In this document: positions 33,585 to 43,309 of the stretch, one piece after another
Numbering within the stretch: the first letter of the stretch is position 1
How the letters are laid out: the number at the start of each line of letters is the position of its first letter
NCBI GenBank assembly: GCA_029582265.1
Contig: CM055816.1
Coordinates: forward strand, 3,812,698 to 3,876,697
Source of the DNA: Zoroaster sp. YZ-2022
Taxonomy: Eukaryota; Echinodermata; Asteroidea; Forcipulatida; Zoroasteridae
Length of the DNA stretch: 64,000 bases
Direction: 5' to 3'
Position numbers and translations under genes: made by a program
The notes under the pieces: generated by a model
Told to the model about the DNA's origin: nothing
What the model saw: only the letters and a program-made list of their open reading frames with translations
The model's database searches: none

Positions 33585-34321
33585 ACTCGGATCTTCTTAA
33601 TTTAACAAAATGGCTGCAGGCTAACAAACTTATTTTAAATCCTCAAAAACAGAAGTTATGCTAGTTGGTACTGCTCAAAACTTAAAAAGAGCAATCCCTC
33701 GAAATTTTTATTTCTGGCCAAAAAATACAACAAGTTGATTCTCATAAACACCTAGGGATACTAATGGACAACAAACTAAATTTCTCTGAACATGTGAAAA
33801 AAGTCTGCAATAAATTAAGTTCTTCAATTTCTTTGCTCGCCAGAACAAGAAAATTTGTTGACCAGCCAACAGCTTTTGTATTATATAATGCCATGGTTCT
33901 ACCTCACATAGACTACTGCTGTATGGTGTGGGGTGCCAAACCCACTCTTGTCTCCAAAATTCAAAAACTCCAAAATAGAGCACTTCGCATTGTTCTTAAG
34001 CTTCCACCCATTTCACCCACCAACTTACTTTTTAGTAATCTCAATACAATGACAGTTGCCCAGCGCATTCACTTCCAACTTGCCTGCCAGGCTTTTAAGG
34101 CCTCCATTGGTGTTGCTCCGGACTGTCTCTGCCAAAGACTTAACCCGATCCAGCCTGGCGATCGACCAACAACTCGGGCAATTACACATGGTAACTTTAT
34201 TATTCCCAAACCTAAATGTGAAATCTTTAAAAACAGTTTTAGTTACAGAGCTCCTTCTTTTTTAAATGGTGTCCTTTCACCACTCGTTCAAACTCTTATT
34301 CTTCATTCAGGCGTTTGCTGA
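33470..34321 (+). pseudogene. retrotransposon RT catalytic box and C-terminal domain, frame-broken
   Basis: 33470-33664 carries the YADD box and NKLILNPQK. After a second disruption between about 33665 and 33764, the frame from 33764 reads MDNKLNFSEHVKKVCNKL, then SLLARTRKFVDQPTAFVLY and VLPHIDYCCMVWGAKP. This is the conserved RT thumb and C-terminal region of CR1/L2/jockey relatives, and ends near 34321. Confidence 0.85.
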
Positions 34322-34698
34322 AGGAAGGCAAGGTTTGAAGTAATATTTGTTTTTATTATTATGTCATAGATTACCTTGTGTCTTGCCCGAGATGTAGGTA
34401 TACAATTGATAATTAATTTCCTTTTTTTGCTCCATTTTTAATCTTCCCTTTTAGTCCTATCTTTAATCTGTATGGTAGACTGGGACGGGGGTCTATTTGT
34501 GCAATTTAGTCCTTTACGTTTTATTTTGTATGTAATTGTCCATTAAGACTTTTTATTATTATTAATTCATCTGTACCTCCTGTAACAATTTTTGTATAAT
34601 ATTGATATATTTTTATATTATATGAGGGCCCCAAATGATCAGCTGTGCTGGATGGGTTACCCTCGTTAAAGATGGTTTTAAATAAATAAAATAAAAAA

Positions 34699-35588
34699 GA
34701 TACCAACATTATAATAAGTATACACAGGTATCAATGCAGATACCAACATTATAATAAGTATACACAGGTATCAATGCAGATACCAACATTATAATAAGTA
34801 TAGACAGGTATCAATGCAGATACCTACATTATAATAAATATACACAGGTATCAATGCAGATACCAACATTATAATAAGTATACACAGGTATCAATGCAGA
34901 TACCAACATTATAATAAGTATACAGGTATCAATGCAGATACCAACATTATAATAAGTATACACAGGTATCAATGCAGATACCAACATTATAATAAGTATA
35001 CACAGGTATCAATGCAGATACCAACATTATAATAAGTATACACAGGTATCAATGCAGATACCAACATTATAATAAGTATACACAGGTATCAATGCAAATA
35101 CCAACATAATAAGTGTACACAAGTATCAATGCAGATACCAACTATATAATAAGTATACACAGGTATCAATGCAGATACCAACTTTATAATAAGTATACAT
35201 AGGTATCAATGCAGATACCAACATTATAATAAGTATACACAGGTATCAATGCAGATACCAACATTATAATAAGTATACACAGGTATCAATGCAGATACCT
35301 ACATTATAATAAGTATACACAGGTATCAATGCAGATACCAACATTATAATAAGTATACACAGGTATCAATGCAGATACCAACATTATAATAAGTATACAC
35401 AGGTATCAATGCAGATACCAACATTATAATAAGTATACACAGGTATCAATGCAGATACCAACATTATAATAAGTATACACAGGTATCAATGCAGATACCA
35501 ACATTATAATAAGTATACACAGGTATCAATGCAGATACCAACATTATAATAAGTATACACAGGTATCAATGCAGATACCAACATTACA
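34699..35588. repeat. 40-bp minisatellite, right part (~22 units)
   Basis: Same unit and register as 29797-30603. A few units carry 2-8 base deletions (near 34920 and 35105). Units right of the retrotransposon are more uniform (TACAC variant) than those to the left. Confidence 0.97.
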
Positions 35589-35827
35589 CTAAGTTAATAC
35601 TTTAAAAAATAAAGGAATTGTATACCTTTGATAACATTTCTGTATTAGTGCTGGGAGTTACCAGTTAGTCTAGAAATTGGCTGTAAATTCTTCAAAATCT
35701 TTTTTATTCTTGGTTTCGGTTAACTGGTTAATGAATTTCTAAACGGTTAGTGCAGTTTTGGTTGGTTAACTGATAATTACAAAGAATCAAGAAAGATGTA
35801 CAGGAATTCCAGTATAAAATGTCTTAC
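35589..35827. other. intron sequence between satellite and donor
   Basis: Unique AT-rich sequence. An internal imperfect repeat of GGTTAACTG appears near 35720 and 35765. No gene seen. Confidence 0.5.
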
Positions 35828-35876
35828 CAGCATGATCTGAGAGCCATCTCAAGCAACCTTCAACTTCATTACATCT
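35828..35876 (-). CDS. exon of an unrecognised multi-exon gene
   Basis: The acceptor ATAGTTTCAG precedes 35876 and the donor CTG followed by GTAAGAC begins at 35827. The 49-nt exon (phase 0 to phase 1) reads RCNEVEGCLRWLSDHA. It continues in frame into the exon at 29647-29791. Its acceptor is directly adjacent to the last unit of the 83-bp satellite. Confidence 0.7.
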
Positions 35877-35881
35877 CTGAA

Positions 35882-38793
35882 ACTATAAGTAAATAATGAA
35901 TTGACTTGATATACATGTACATGTATAACACCAACACCACAGTCATATAGTGTATAGTCATATCTCTATAAGTAAATAATGAATTCACTTGATATACATG
36001 TACATGTATAACACCAACACCACAGTCATATAGTGTATAGTCATATCTCTATAAGTAAATAATGAATTGACTTGATATACATGTACATGTATAACACCAA
36101 CACCACAGTCATATAGTGTATAGTCATATCTCTGTAAGTAAATAATGAATTGACTTGATATACATGTACATGTATAACACCAACACCACAGTCATATAGT
36201 GTATAGTCATATCTCTATAAGTAAATAATGAATTGACTTGATATACATGTACATGTATAACACCAACACCACAGTCATATAGTGTATAGTCATATCTCTA
36301 TACATGTAAGTAAATAATGAATTGACTTGATATACATGTACATGTATAACACCAACACCACAGTCATATAGTGTATAGTCATATCTCTATAAGTAAATAA
36401 TGAATTGACTTGATATACATGTACATGTATAACACCAACACCACAGTCATATAGTGTATAGTCATATCTCTATAAGTAAATAATGAATTGACTTGATATA
36501 CATGTACATGTATAACACCAACACCAGTCATATAGTGTATAGTCATATCTCTATAAGTAAATAATGAATTGACTTGATATACATGTACATGTATAACACC
36601 AACACCACAGTCATATAGTGTATAGTCATATCTCTATAAGTAAATAATGAATTGACTTGATATACATGTACATGTATAACACCAACACCACAGTCATATA
36701 GTGTATAGTCATATCTCTATAAGTAAATAATGAATTGACTTGATATACATGTACATGTATAACACCAACACCACAGTCATATAGTGTATAGTCATATCTC
36801 TGTAAGTAAATAATGAATTGACTTGATATACATGTACATGTATAACACCAACACCACAGTCATATAGTGTATAGTCATATCTCTGTAAGTAAATAATGAA
36901 TTGACTTGATATACATGTACATGTATAACACCAACACCACAGTCATATAGTGTATAGTCATATCTCTATAAGTAAATAATGAATTGACTTGATATACATG
37001 TACATGTATAACACCAACACCACAGTCATATAGTGTATAGTCATATCTCTAAGTAAATAATGAATTGACTTGATATACATGTACATGTATAACACCAACA
37101 CCACAGTCATATAGTGTATAGTCATATCTCTGTAAGTAAATAATGAATTGACTTGATATACATGTACATGTATAACACCAACACCACAGTCATATAGTGT
37201 ATAGTCATATCTCTATAAGTAAATAATGAATTGACTTGATATACATGTACATGTATAACACCAACACCACAGTCATATAGTGTATAGTCATATCTCTATA
37301 AGTAAATAATGAATTGACTTGATATACATGTACATGTATAACACCAACACCACAGTCATATAGTGTATAGTCATATCTCTATAAGTAAATAATGAATTGA
37401 CTTGATATACATGTACATGTATATCACCAACACCACAGTCATATAGTGTATAGTCATATCTCTATAAGTAAATAATGAATTGACTTGATATACATGTACA
37501 TGTATAACACCAACACCACAGTCATACAGTGTATAGTCATATCTCTATAAGTAAATAATGAATTGACTTGATATACATGTACATGTATAACACCAACACC
37601 ACAGTCATATAGTGTATAGTCATATCTCTATAAGTAAATAATGAATTGACTTGATATACATGTACATGTATAACACCAACACCACAGTCATATAGTGTAT
37701 AGTCGTATTCTATAAGTAAATAATGAATTGACTTGATATACATGTACATGTATAACACCAACACCACAGTCATATAGTGTATAGTCATATCTCTATAAGT
37801 AAATAATGAATTGACTTGATATACATGTACATGTATAACACCAACACCACAGTCATATAGTGTATAGTCATATCTCTATAAGTAAATAATGAATTGACTT
37901 GATATACATGTACATGTATAACACCAACACCACAGTCATATAGTGTATAGTCATATCTCTATAAGTAAATAATGAATTGACTTGATATACATGTACATGT
38001 ATAACACCAACACCACAGTCATATAGTGTATAGTCATATCTCTATAAGTAAATAATGAATTGACTTGATATACATGTACATGTATAACACCAACACCACA
38101 GTCATATAGTGTATAGTCATATCTCTATAAGTAAATAATGAATTGACTTGATATACATGTACATGTATAACACCAACACCACAGTCATATAGTGTATAGT
38201 CATATCTCTATAAGTAAATAATGAATTCACTTGATATACATGTACATGTATAACACCAACACCACAGTCATATAGTGTATAGTCATATCTCTATAAGTAA
38301 ATAATGAATTGACTTGATATACATGTACATGTATAACACCAACACCACAGTCATATAGTGTATAGTCATATCTCTATAAGTAAATAATGAATTCACTTGA
38401 TATACATGTACATGTATAACACCAACACCACAGTCATATAGTGTATAGTCATATCTCTATAAGTAAATAATGAATTCACTTGATATACATGTACATGTAT
38501 AACACCAACACCACAGTCATATAGTGTATAGTCATATCTCTATAAGTAAATAATGAATTGACTTGATATACATGTACATGTATAACACCAACACCACAGT
38601 CATATATAGTGTATAGTCATATCTCTATAAGTAAATAATGAATTGACTTGATATACATGTACATGTATAACACCAACACCACAGTCATATAGTGTATAGT
38701 CATATCTCTATAAGTAAATAATGAATTGACTTGATATACATGTACATGTATAACACCAACACCACAGTCATATAGTGTATAGTCATATCTCTA
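35882..38793. repeat. 83-bp minisatellite, about 35 units (2.9 kb)
   Basis: The unit contains GTAAATAATGAATTGACTTG, ATATACATGTACATGTATAA and CACCAACACCACAGTCATAT. Homogeneity is very high, with G/A and C/G single-site variants and a few indels. The array fills the whole intron between the candidate 14-nt exon at 38795 and the exon at 35876. Confidence 0.97.
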
Positions 38794-38794
38794 C

Positions 38795-38808
38795 TTCACA
38801 AATTCTTT
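38795..38808 (-). CDS. candidate 14-nt microexon
   Basis: The minus strand shows acceptor TATATGCTGCAG, then AAAGAATTTGTGAA, then donor GTAGAGATATG. Entering in phase 1 and leaving in phase 0, it links the exons at 39375 and 35828 in frame (ID-ERICE-RCNEV). Microexons this short are real but rare, and the donor is non-optimal. Another exon inside the satellite cannot be excluded. Confidence 0.35.
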
Positions 38809-38829
38809 CTGCAGCATATAAACTATGGC

Positions 38830-39368
38830 TTAAAGGTGCAATATCATCATGATCAACAGGGCATGGAATCAGAGTGATAGTTATAGATCAACAGGGCATG
38901 GAATCAGAGTGATAGTTATAGATCAACAGGGCATGGAATCAGAGTGATAGTTATAGATCAACAGAGCATGGAATCAGAGTGATAGTTATAGATCAACAGA
39001 GCATGGAATCAGAGTGATAGTTATAGATCAACAGGGCATGGAATCAGAGTGATAGTTATAGATCAACAGAGCATGGAATCAGAGTGATAGTTATAGATCA
39101 ACAGAGCATGGAATCAGAGTGATAGTTATAGATCAACAGGGCATGGAATCAGAGTGATAGTTATAGATCAACAGAGCATGGAATCAGAGTGATAGTTTTA
39201 GATTAATTCAGTGACTGAAAATAATAACCCACAAGACAAGGTCGTATTACCGTTGCTCCTGCATAAATGAGCTAGTAATTTTCAGTCACTGTGTTCATCT
39301 TAAACTAGGACACCGATTCCATGCCCTGTTGAAAGTCTGCTCTGATTGTGATGATACTGTCTCTTTAA
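38830..39368. mobile_element. TTAA-flanked MITE, copy 2, with internal tandem expansion
   Basis: TTAA at 38830-38833 and 39365-39368 flank inverted arms (AATATCATCATGATCAACAG on the left, mirrored by GATTGTGATGATACTGT on the right). From 38851 to about 39200 the left sub-terminal segment is repeated ten times as a 35-bp unit (GATCAACAGGGCATGGAATC plus AGAGTGATAGTTATA). The centre (CAGTGACTGAAAAT through TTTTCAGTCACTG) matches copies 1 and 3. It fills almost the entire intron between 39375 and 38808. Confidence 0.85.
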
Positions 39369-39374
39369 AGAAAC

Positions 39375-39428
39375 CATCTATTCCATCAAAGGAAAGAAGC
39401 ATCTGAGCCAAGGCTGACTGAAACTCAC
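39375..39428 (-). CDS. exon of an unrecognised multi-exon gene
   Basis: A 54-nt exon: acceptor TTTGTTCTGTCAG, then GTGAGTTTCAG onward, reading EFQSALAQMLLSFDGID after completing an Arg codon with the previous exon (C followed by GT). The downstream donor is a weak GTTTCT. The string CAGGTGAGT at its start would also read as a donor, so the acceptor assignment rests on phase fit and the pyrimidine tract. Confidence 0.5.
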
Positions 39429-39570
39429 CTGACAGAACAAAGGAGGAAAGGCATTGTGTCTCTGAGGGACTGAAACTCACCTGACAGAACAAAGGAGGAT
39501 AGGCATTGTGTCTCTGAGGGACTGAAACTCACCTGACAGAACAAAGGATAGGCATTGTGTCTCTGAGGGT
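39416..39570. repeat. 52-bp triplication containing a splice acceptor
   Basis: GACTGAAACTCACCTGACAG recurs at 39416, 39468 and 39520. On the minus strand each copy contains the TTCTGTCAG acceptor plus the first 13 exon bases of the exon at 39375-39428. Confidence 0.9.
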
Positions 39571-39602
39571 TCAGAAAATCACAAAGTTCATTCCAAACTT
39601 AC

Positions 39603-39645
39603 GATAATTGGCTGTCGCCAGCTCAAAATTCGCAACTGGAATCTT
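39603..39645 (-). CDS. exon of an unrecognised multi-exon gene
   Basis: A 43-nt exon between acceptor GATGAAACACAG and donor GTAAGTTTGG. It reads KIPVANFELATANY, phase 0 to phase 1, in frame with both neighbours. Confidence 0.65.
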
Positions 39646-39739
39646 CTGTGTTTCATCACCTATGATTGAAATGATAAATAACAAAAACATTTAATGACCA
39701 TATGAGAAGAGAAATCCTGAATTCCACATGTGAATGCCT

Positions 39740-39890
39740 CAATCGAAGATTTGAAAGCCTCATTCCTAAAGGTGAAAACCTCCATCCCACAGGTGGAAGC
39801 CTCTGTCCCTGAAACGAAAGCCTCTGTCCCTGAAACGAAAGCCTCAATCCCTCAAACGAAAGCCTTGATCCCTGAAATGAAAGCTTCCAT
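39740..39890. repeat. degenerate 21-bp repeat in an intron
   Basis: Units like GAAAGCCTCTGTCCCTGAAAC, about seven copies. It is open on the plus strand as VPETKAS-type heptads, but lies between two minus-strand exons and is probably non-coding. Confidence 0.7.
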
Positions 39891-39935
39891 TACAGATGAA
39901 GAAACCTTCATCTCAAATTTTCAGTGAAAACTTAC

Positions 39936-40129
39936 TTTTAGATTGGCAGAGGTAGCGATATCCAATGGGTAATCTACCAGGGTCCACGAATCGATGGAAT
40001 ATATCACAATGATGCCTGCATATAAGCTGTACGATGTACAAGCTATCTCACATGGGAGATAGTCTTTATCATCTGGTAACTCACACAGTGTCTCAAATGA
40101 TAACACATGGAACTTCTCCATACATTCAG
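39936..40129 (-). CDS. largest exon of the unrecognised minus-strand gene
   Basis: A 194-nt exon between a strong acceptor (TTTTTATTTGATTACAG) and donor (AAAA followed by GTAAGTTTT). It enters in phase 1 and leaves in phase 0. It reads AECMEKFHVLSFETLCELPD, then DKDYLPCEIACTSYSLYAG, IIVIYSIDSWTLVDYPLDIA and TSANLK. The alternation of hydrophobic beta-like stretches is suggestive of a beta-propeller blade, but I do not recognise the family. With the exons at 39603, 39375, 38795, 35828 and 29647 it makes a continuous frame of about 166 residues. The upstream exon is not identified; the TM5 exon ends in phase 0 and does not fit. Confidence 0.75.
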
Positions 40130-40218
40130 CTGTAATCAAATAAAAACAATATAGGAATTTTAAAACCGCATGGGTTTATGATTTAAACTCAATATATATT
40201 TGAATAACATAATAACCT

Positions 40219-40434
40219 TTAAAGGGACAATATATGATCAGAGCACTTTCAATAGGGCATGGAATCAGTGTCCTAGTTTAAAATGAACAGTCACTGCAAA
40301 TTACTTGCTCATTTATACAGCAGCAACGGTAATATGACCTAATCATGTGGGGTATTATTGTCAGTTACTGAGTTAATCTAAAATTAGTAGTATAATTCCA
40401 TGCCCTGTTGATCATGACGATACTGTCCCTTTAA
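40219..40434. mobile_element. TTAA-flanked MITE, copy 3 (intact, 216 bp)
   Basis: Flanked by TTAA at 40219-40222 and 40431-40434, with AAGGGACAATAT opposite GATACTGTCCCT termini. Inner arms have CATGGAATCAGTGTCCTAG and its counterpart. No tandem expansion. It lies just upstream of the exon ending at 40129. Confidence 0.85.
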
Positions 40435-41479
40435 TATGTACGTGTACATGCAGAAAACAAAAGTGAATTCTTGATTTTATTTGAATAAAGTTTGTTTACT
40501 TCAAGATACTCTGATATTGTCTTAGAAATTACAGTAAAAACCAAACAAAATTAGGAGCCAAGAATTCATATGAAGTAAATGAAATGCATATTATAATGTA
40601 GATGTATTAACATTGTACTAAAACATCTCTAAATTTACTTCCCATCAATACACAGACCAGAGGACAGGGAGCTAGACTAGTCTGTTTTTGTATCAATGGA
40701 GAGTAATACTGACATGCGTGGAATTTGGTCACATATACACGTATCTTGATTGAGCTACATGTATAGTGGTCAAAACCAAACAACTGACTTTTTCGACTGT
40801 TGAACCACTGTGCACACAGGGGGTATTTTTGACCGTTTCTTACTGTAAATGTACTACTACACAGTGTTACCGCAAACCAATCGATACTTTCCCACTTGTT
40901 ACAAAATTCTGCCAGATTTTTGCATCAATTCTCTGTAATCCTTAAATTGATAATGACACTAATCTGCCTCAGAATGCATTACTGGGCATCATTAATGTAG
41001 AAACCTCGAGCTTCTGGGGGGATTCTGGCAGTTTTATTATGGGTTTACTGCATTGATAGAGTTTGGAAAACATGCCAAAATTAACATTTCTTTCTCAAAA
41101 AAACCCCAACAAATCCAATTTTCAATAAAAGCCAGTAAAACGTGTTATTCCTTAACATTTTAGTGTAGAAATATTGATTATGATCAGAGATCACAAGAGG
41201 AGATAAAATATGCAGTAAGACACATTACAGGCTGTACCACTTTAGGCCATTAAAAAGTCTCCAGTTTCTGGTCATCTGTCGGCTACTAAATCGCTGCGGT
41301 GACACGCTTTTTTTTCTTCAACAGGGAAATACATGTACGTGATACAGGTATACGCAGCAACCAAATGTCCCATATACAGCCAAAAAAAATGAAAGAAAAT
41401 TAAAAATGCTGACATGCAGGTCTGAGACTTTTTTTGGGGGGAGGGGGTGACATACATTTTGTGTATCTTATAGGTACAG
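40435..41479. other. intron or intergenic DNA, nothing recognised
   Basis: Unique AT-rich sequence. A minus-strand open stretch at 41272-41532 has no recognisable domain. Confidence 0.4.
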
Positions 41480-41483
41480 TGCA

Positions 41484-42630
41484 GGTTAGCGGTGGACGAT
41501 ATCACGATATATCTAATGATACGATATCCCAAAAATTATTGGCTAAATCGGTTATGGTTTTGAAGATTTATAGCTTGTTATGAGAACACAGAGACCTGAC
41601 GTAAATGGCTGTTTGATGTCGGAGATACGGCGGGGACGGCGTGGTGCATTACGCGAATGAAACATGTGCCAGACGGTGCCACGTGAGGAAACACGCACAG
41701 GCAGCGGGCGCAGGTTCGGGTAATGTAAGGCATAGGCTACGGCCGCGGCATTGCAGAAAAGATTCATTTCATTCATTCATTCTGGTTTTATTATCAAAAC
41801 TCATTGCAGTACATATTAAAAAACTGAATTGTGAGTCGATTTACAAGTTACAATTAAAAAAGTATAAATACATAAATTTACTGATGATAAAAAACTACTG
41901 TACTTACATGTACACATTAACATTACTAAAAAACATTTTAGGCTAAATAACTAAACTGGAACAATACAACACTGGTTAAAAAAGTTGAAAGTTACAGAAG
42001 ATCGGGGGAAAAGTGCTGAAACGACCTTCCGCCCGCACCCCCCCCCCCCCCTCTCGCGTGGAAACGACGACATCCATGGATTTCTAAGGGTGGCCAAGTT
42101 ACTCTCAGGATTTTTCCACGACAAACAAAACAGAGGTGGCCTGACAGTTATGCTGACGGCCAAAATCGGGGCCAAAATCGGGGCCAAAATCATGTCCTAA
42201 AAAAACATAATCCAAAGCCAACATGGTCACGTACGGGATATCCTTATTAAGAAGGCAGGGGCGCGGCAAGAGCAAGCACATGAATAGACTGGTTCACTGT
42301 CTATATCCTATCAAGGATATAGGCATTTATGGACGTCACGGTGAGTTCTTTATTGATGAAGTGTTTGTTGCACCGAGAGGCAAAAACAAGTCAGCTCGTT
42401 TTGGAGCGACTGTGTGGAGAAACTGTTTATTACCTATGCAAGTTCCCTGTAAAACTTGCATGTAAAAGTATTTATTTCTGGTGTCCAGTGTCTTCAATGT
42501 ACGATACATTTTTTTCATATTATTTAAAAATTCCACGTATTGAGACGATAATATCGTTTATTGCTGATATCATGGCCGTCGATAATCGACTATCAAAAAA
42601 AATCAATATCGTCACACCAAGTAGGTGCAT
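41484..42630. mobile_element. possible ~1.15-kb hAT-like non-autonomous element
   Basis: The left end GGTGGACGATATCACGATAT and the right end (reverse complement) GGTGTGACGATATTGATTTT are loosely similar, and both carry runs of ATCG-type dyads common at hAT-family ends. The interior is CpG-rich with a C run near 42040. I cannot show an 8-bp duplication, so this is tentative. Confidence 0.3.
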
Positions 42631-42634
42631 GCAC

Positions 42635-43169
42635 AGGTCGTGTTTGAGGGTCATATGCCTGTTTCTTCACATAGTGATTGGATAGATTTGCATAGTAGCA
42701 GATTTATATTCTTCTTATTGGCTGTTCGATTGCTCATGAATATGTTCATTATCTTACATATTCATTTGTATACCTTGCCTGTACAAATGTAGGCGCTATG
42801 TAAACTATGAAAATGGACTGTATAATATGTTCACTGTGCCGAACTGAGGTATGTTGCAGGCCAAGCAGGTACAAAAAAATAGGATTTTAAACAAATTCAT
42901 CCATCTGGGTTCCTAATGATGAAGGGAAATGTGTTGCTTCAATAATCATCACCGAAGAACAAAGATACAATGAGGACCAAAAAGTAAGCCTCGACTGTCG
43001 GGATAAATTGCCCCACTCTGGGGCTCAAAAATGAATGATTTTATAAAACCGTGGTTTTATTCTTGAAAATCGAATTTGGCGATATTTCAGTTTAGTAAAA
43101 ATCCCTTGCTTTGGTGTCAGTTAAAAAATAAACAAAATAAAAACGTGACTACTCGGTTTTACAAAAAAA
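42635..43169. other. no gene seen
   Basis: Unique AT-rich sequence. No repeat or exon recognised. Confidence 0.4.
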
Positions 43170-43245
43170 AACACCCCAGCCTAATCAGAACCTAAGTCTG
43201 ATAATGATGTGCTAGACCACTCAGCAACCACACCTCTATCAATGT
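43170..43245 (-). mobile_element. tRNA-like SINE head fragment
   Basis: The minus strand reads GTTGCTGAGTGGTCTAGCAC (A-box-like) and, about 35 bases on, GGTTCTGATTAGG (a degenerate B box). No intact tRNA cloverleaf is evident. Confidence 0.35.
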
Positions 43246-43309
43246 TGTATCTTCCCTTTAACATTAGTAAAAACAAAGGAAATGTTGTCTTTCACTCCAT
43301 GGAGGTATA

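Larger units (their letters stand above)
30604..34698 (+). mobile_element. near-full-length CR1/L2-type non-LTR retrotransposon with 2A-like motif
   Basis: A 4.1-kb insertion inside the 40-bp array. It has a 5' UTR of about 0.5 kb, a coding region (endonuclease, then reverse transcriptase) and a 3' UTR ending GATGGTTTTAAATAAATAA plus AATAAAAAA, an AAAT-rich tail typical of CR1/L2 relatives. Repeat phase is preserved across the insertion (array ...GCA, then GATACC...), so the target duplication is absent or one base long, as reported for this clade. Three frame disruptions (about 31770, 33469 and 33665-33760) make the copy defective unless they are sequence errors. Confidence 0.9.

Noticed and set aside
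39730..39927. Plus-strand frame with VPETKAS heptad repeats as a coiled-coil protein
   Set aside because: A degenerate 21-bp repeat in an intron between two well-supported minus-strand exons; no upstream start context.
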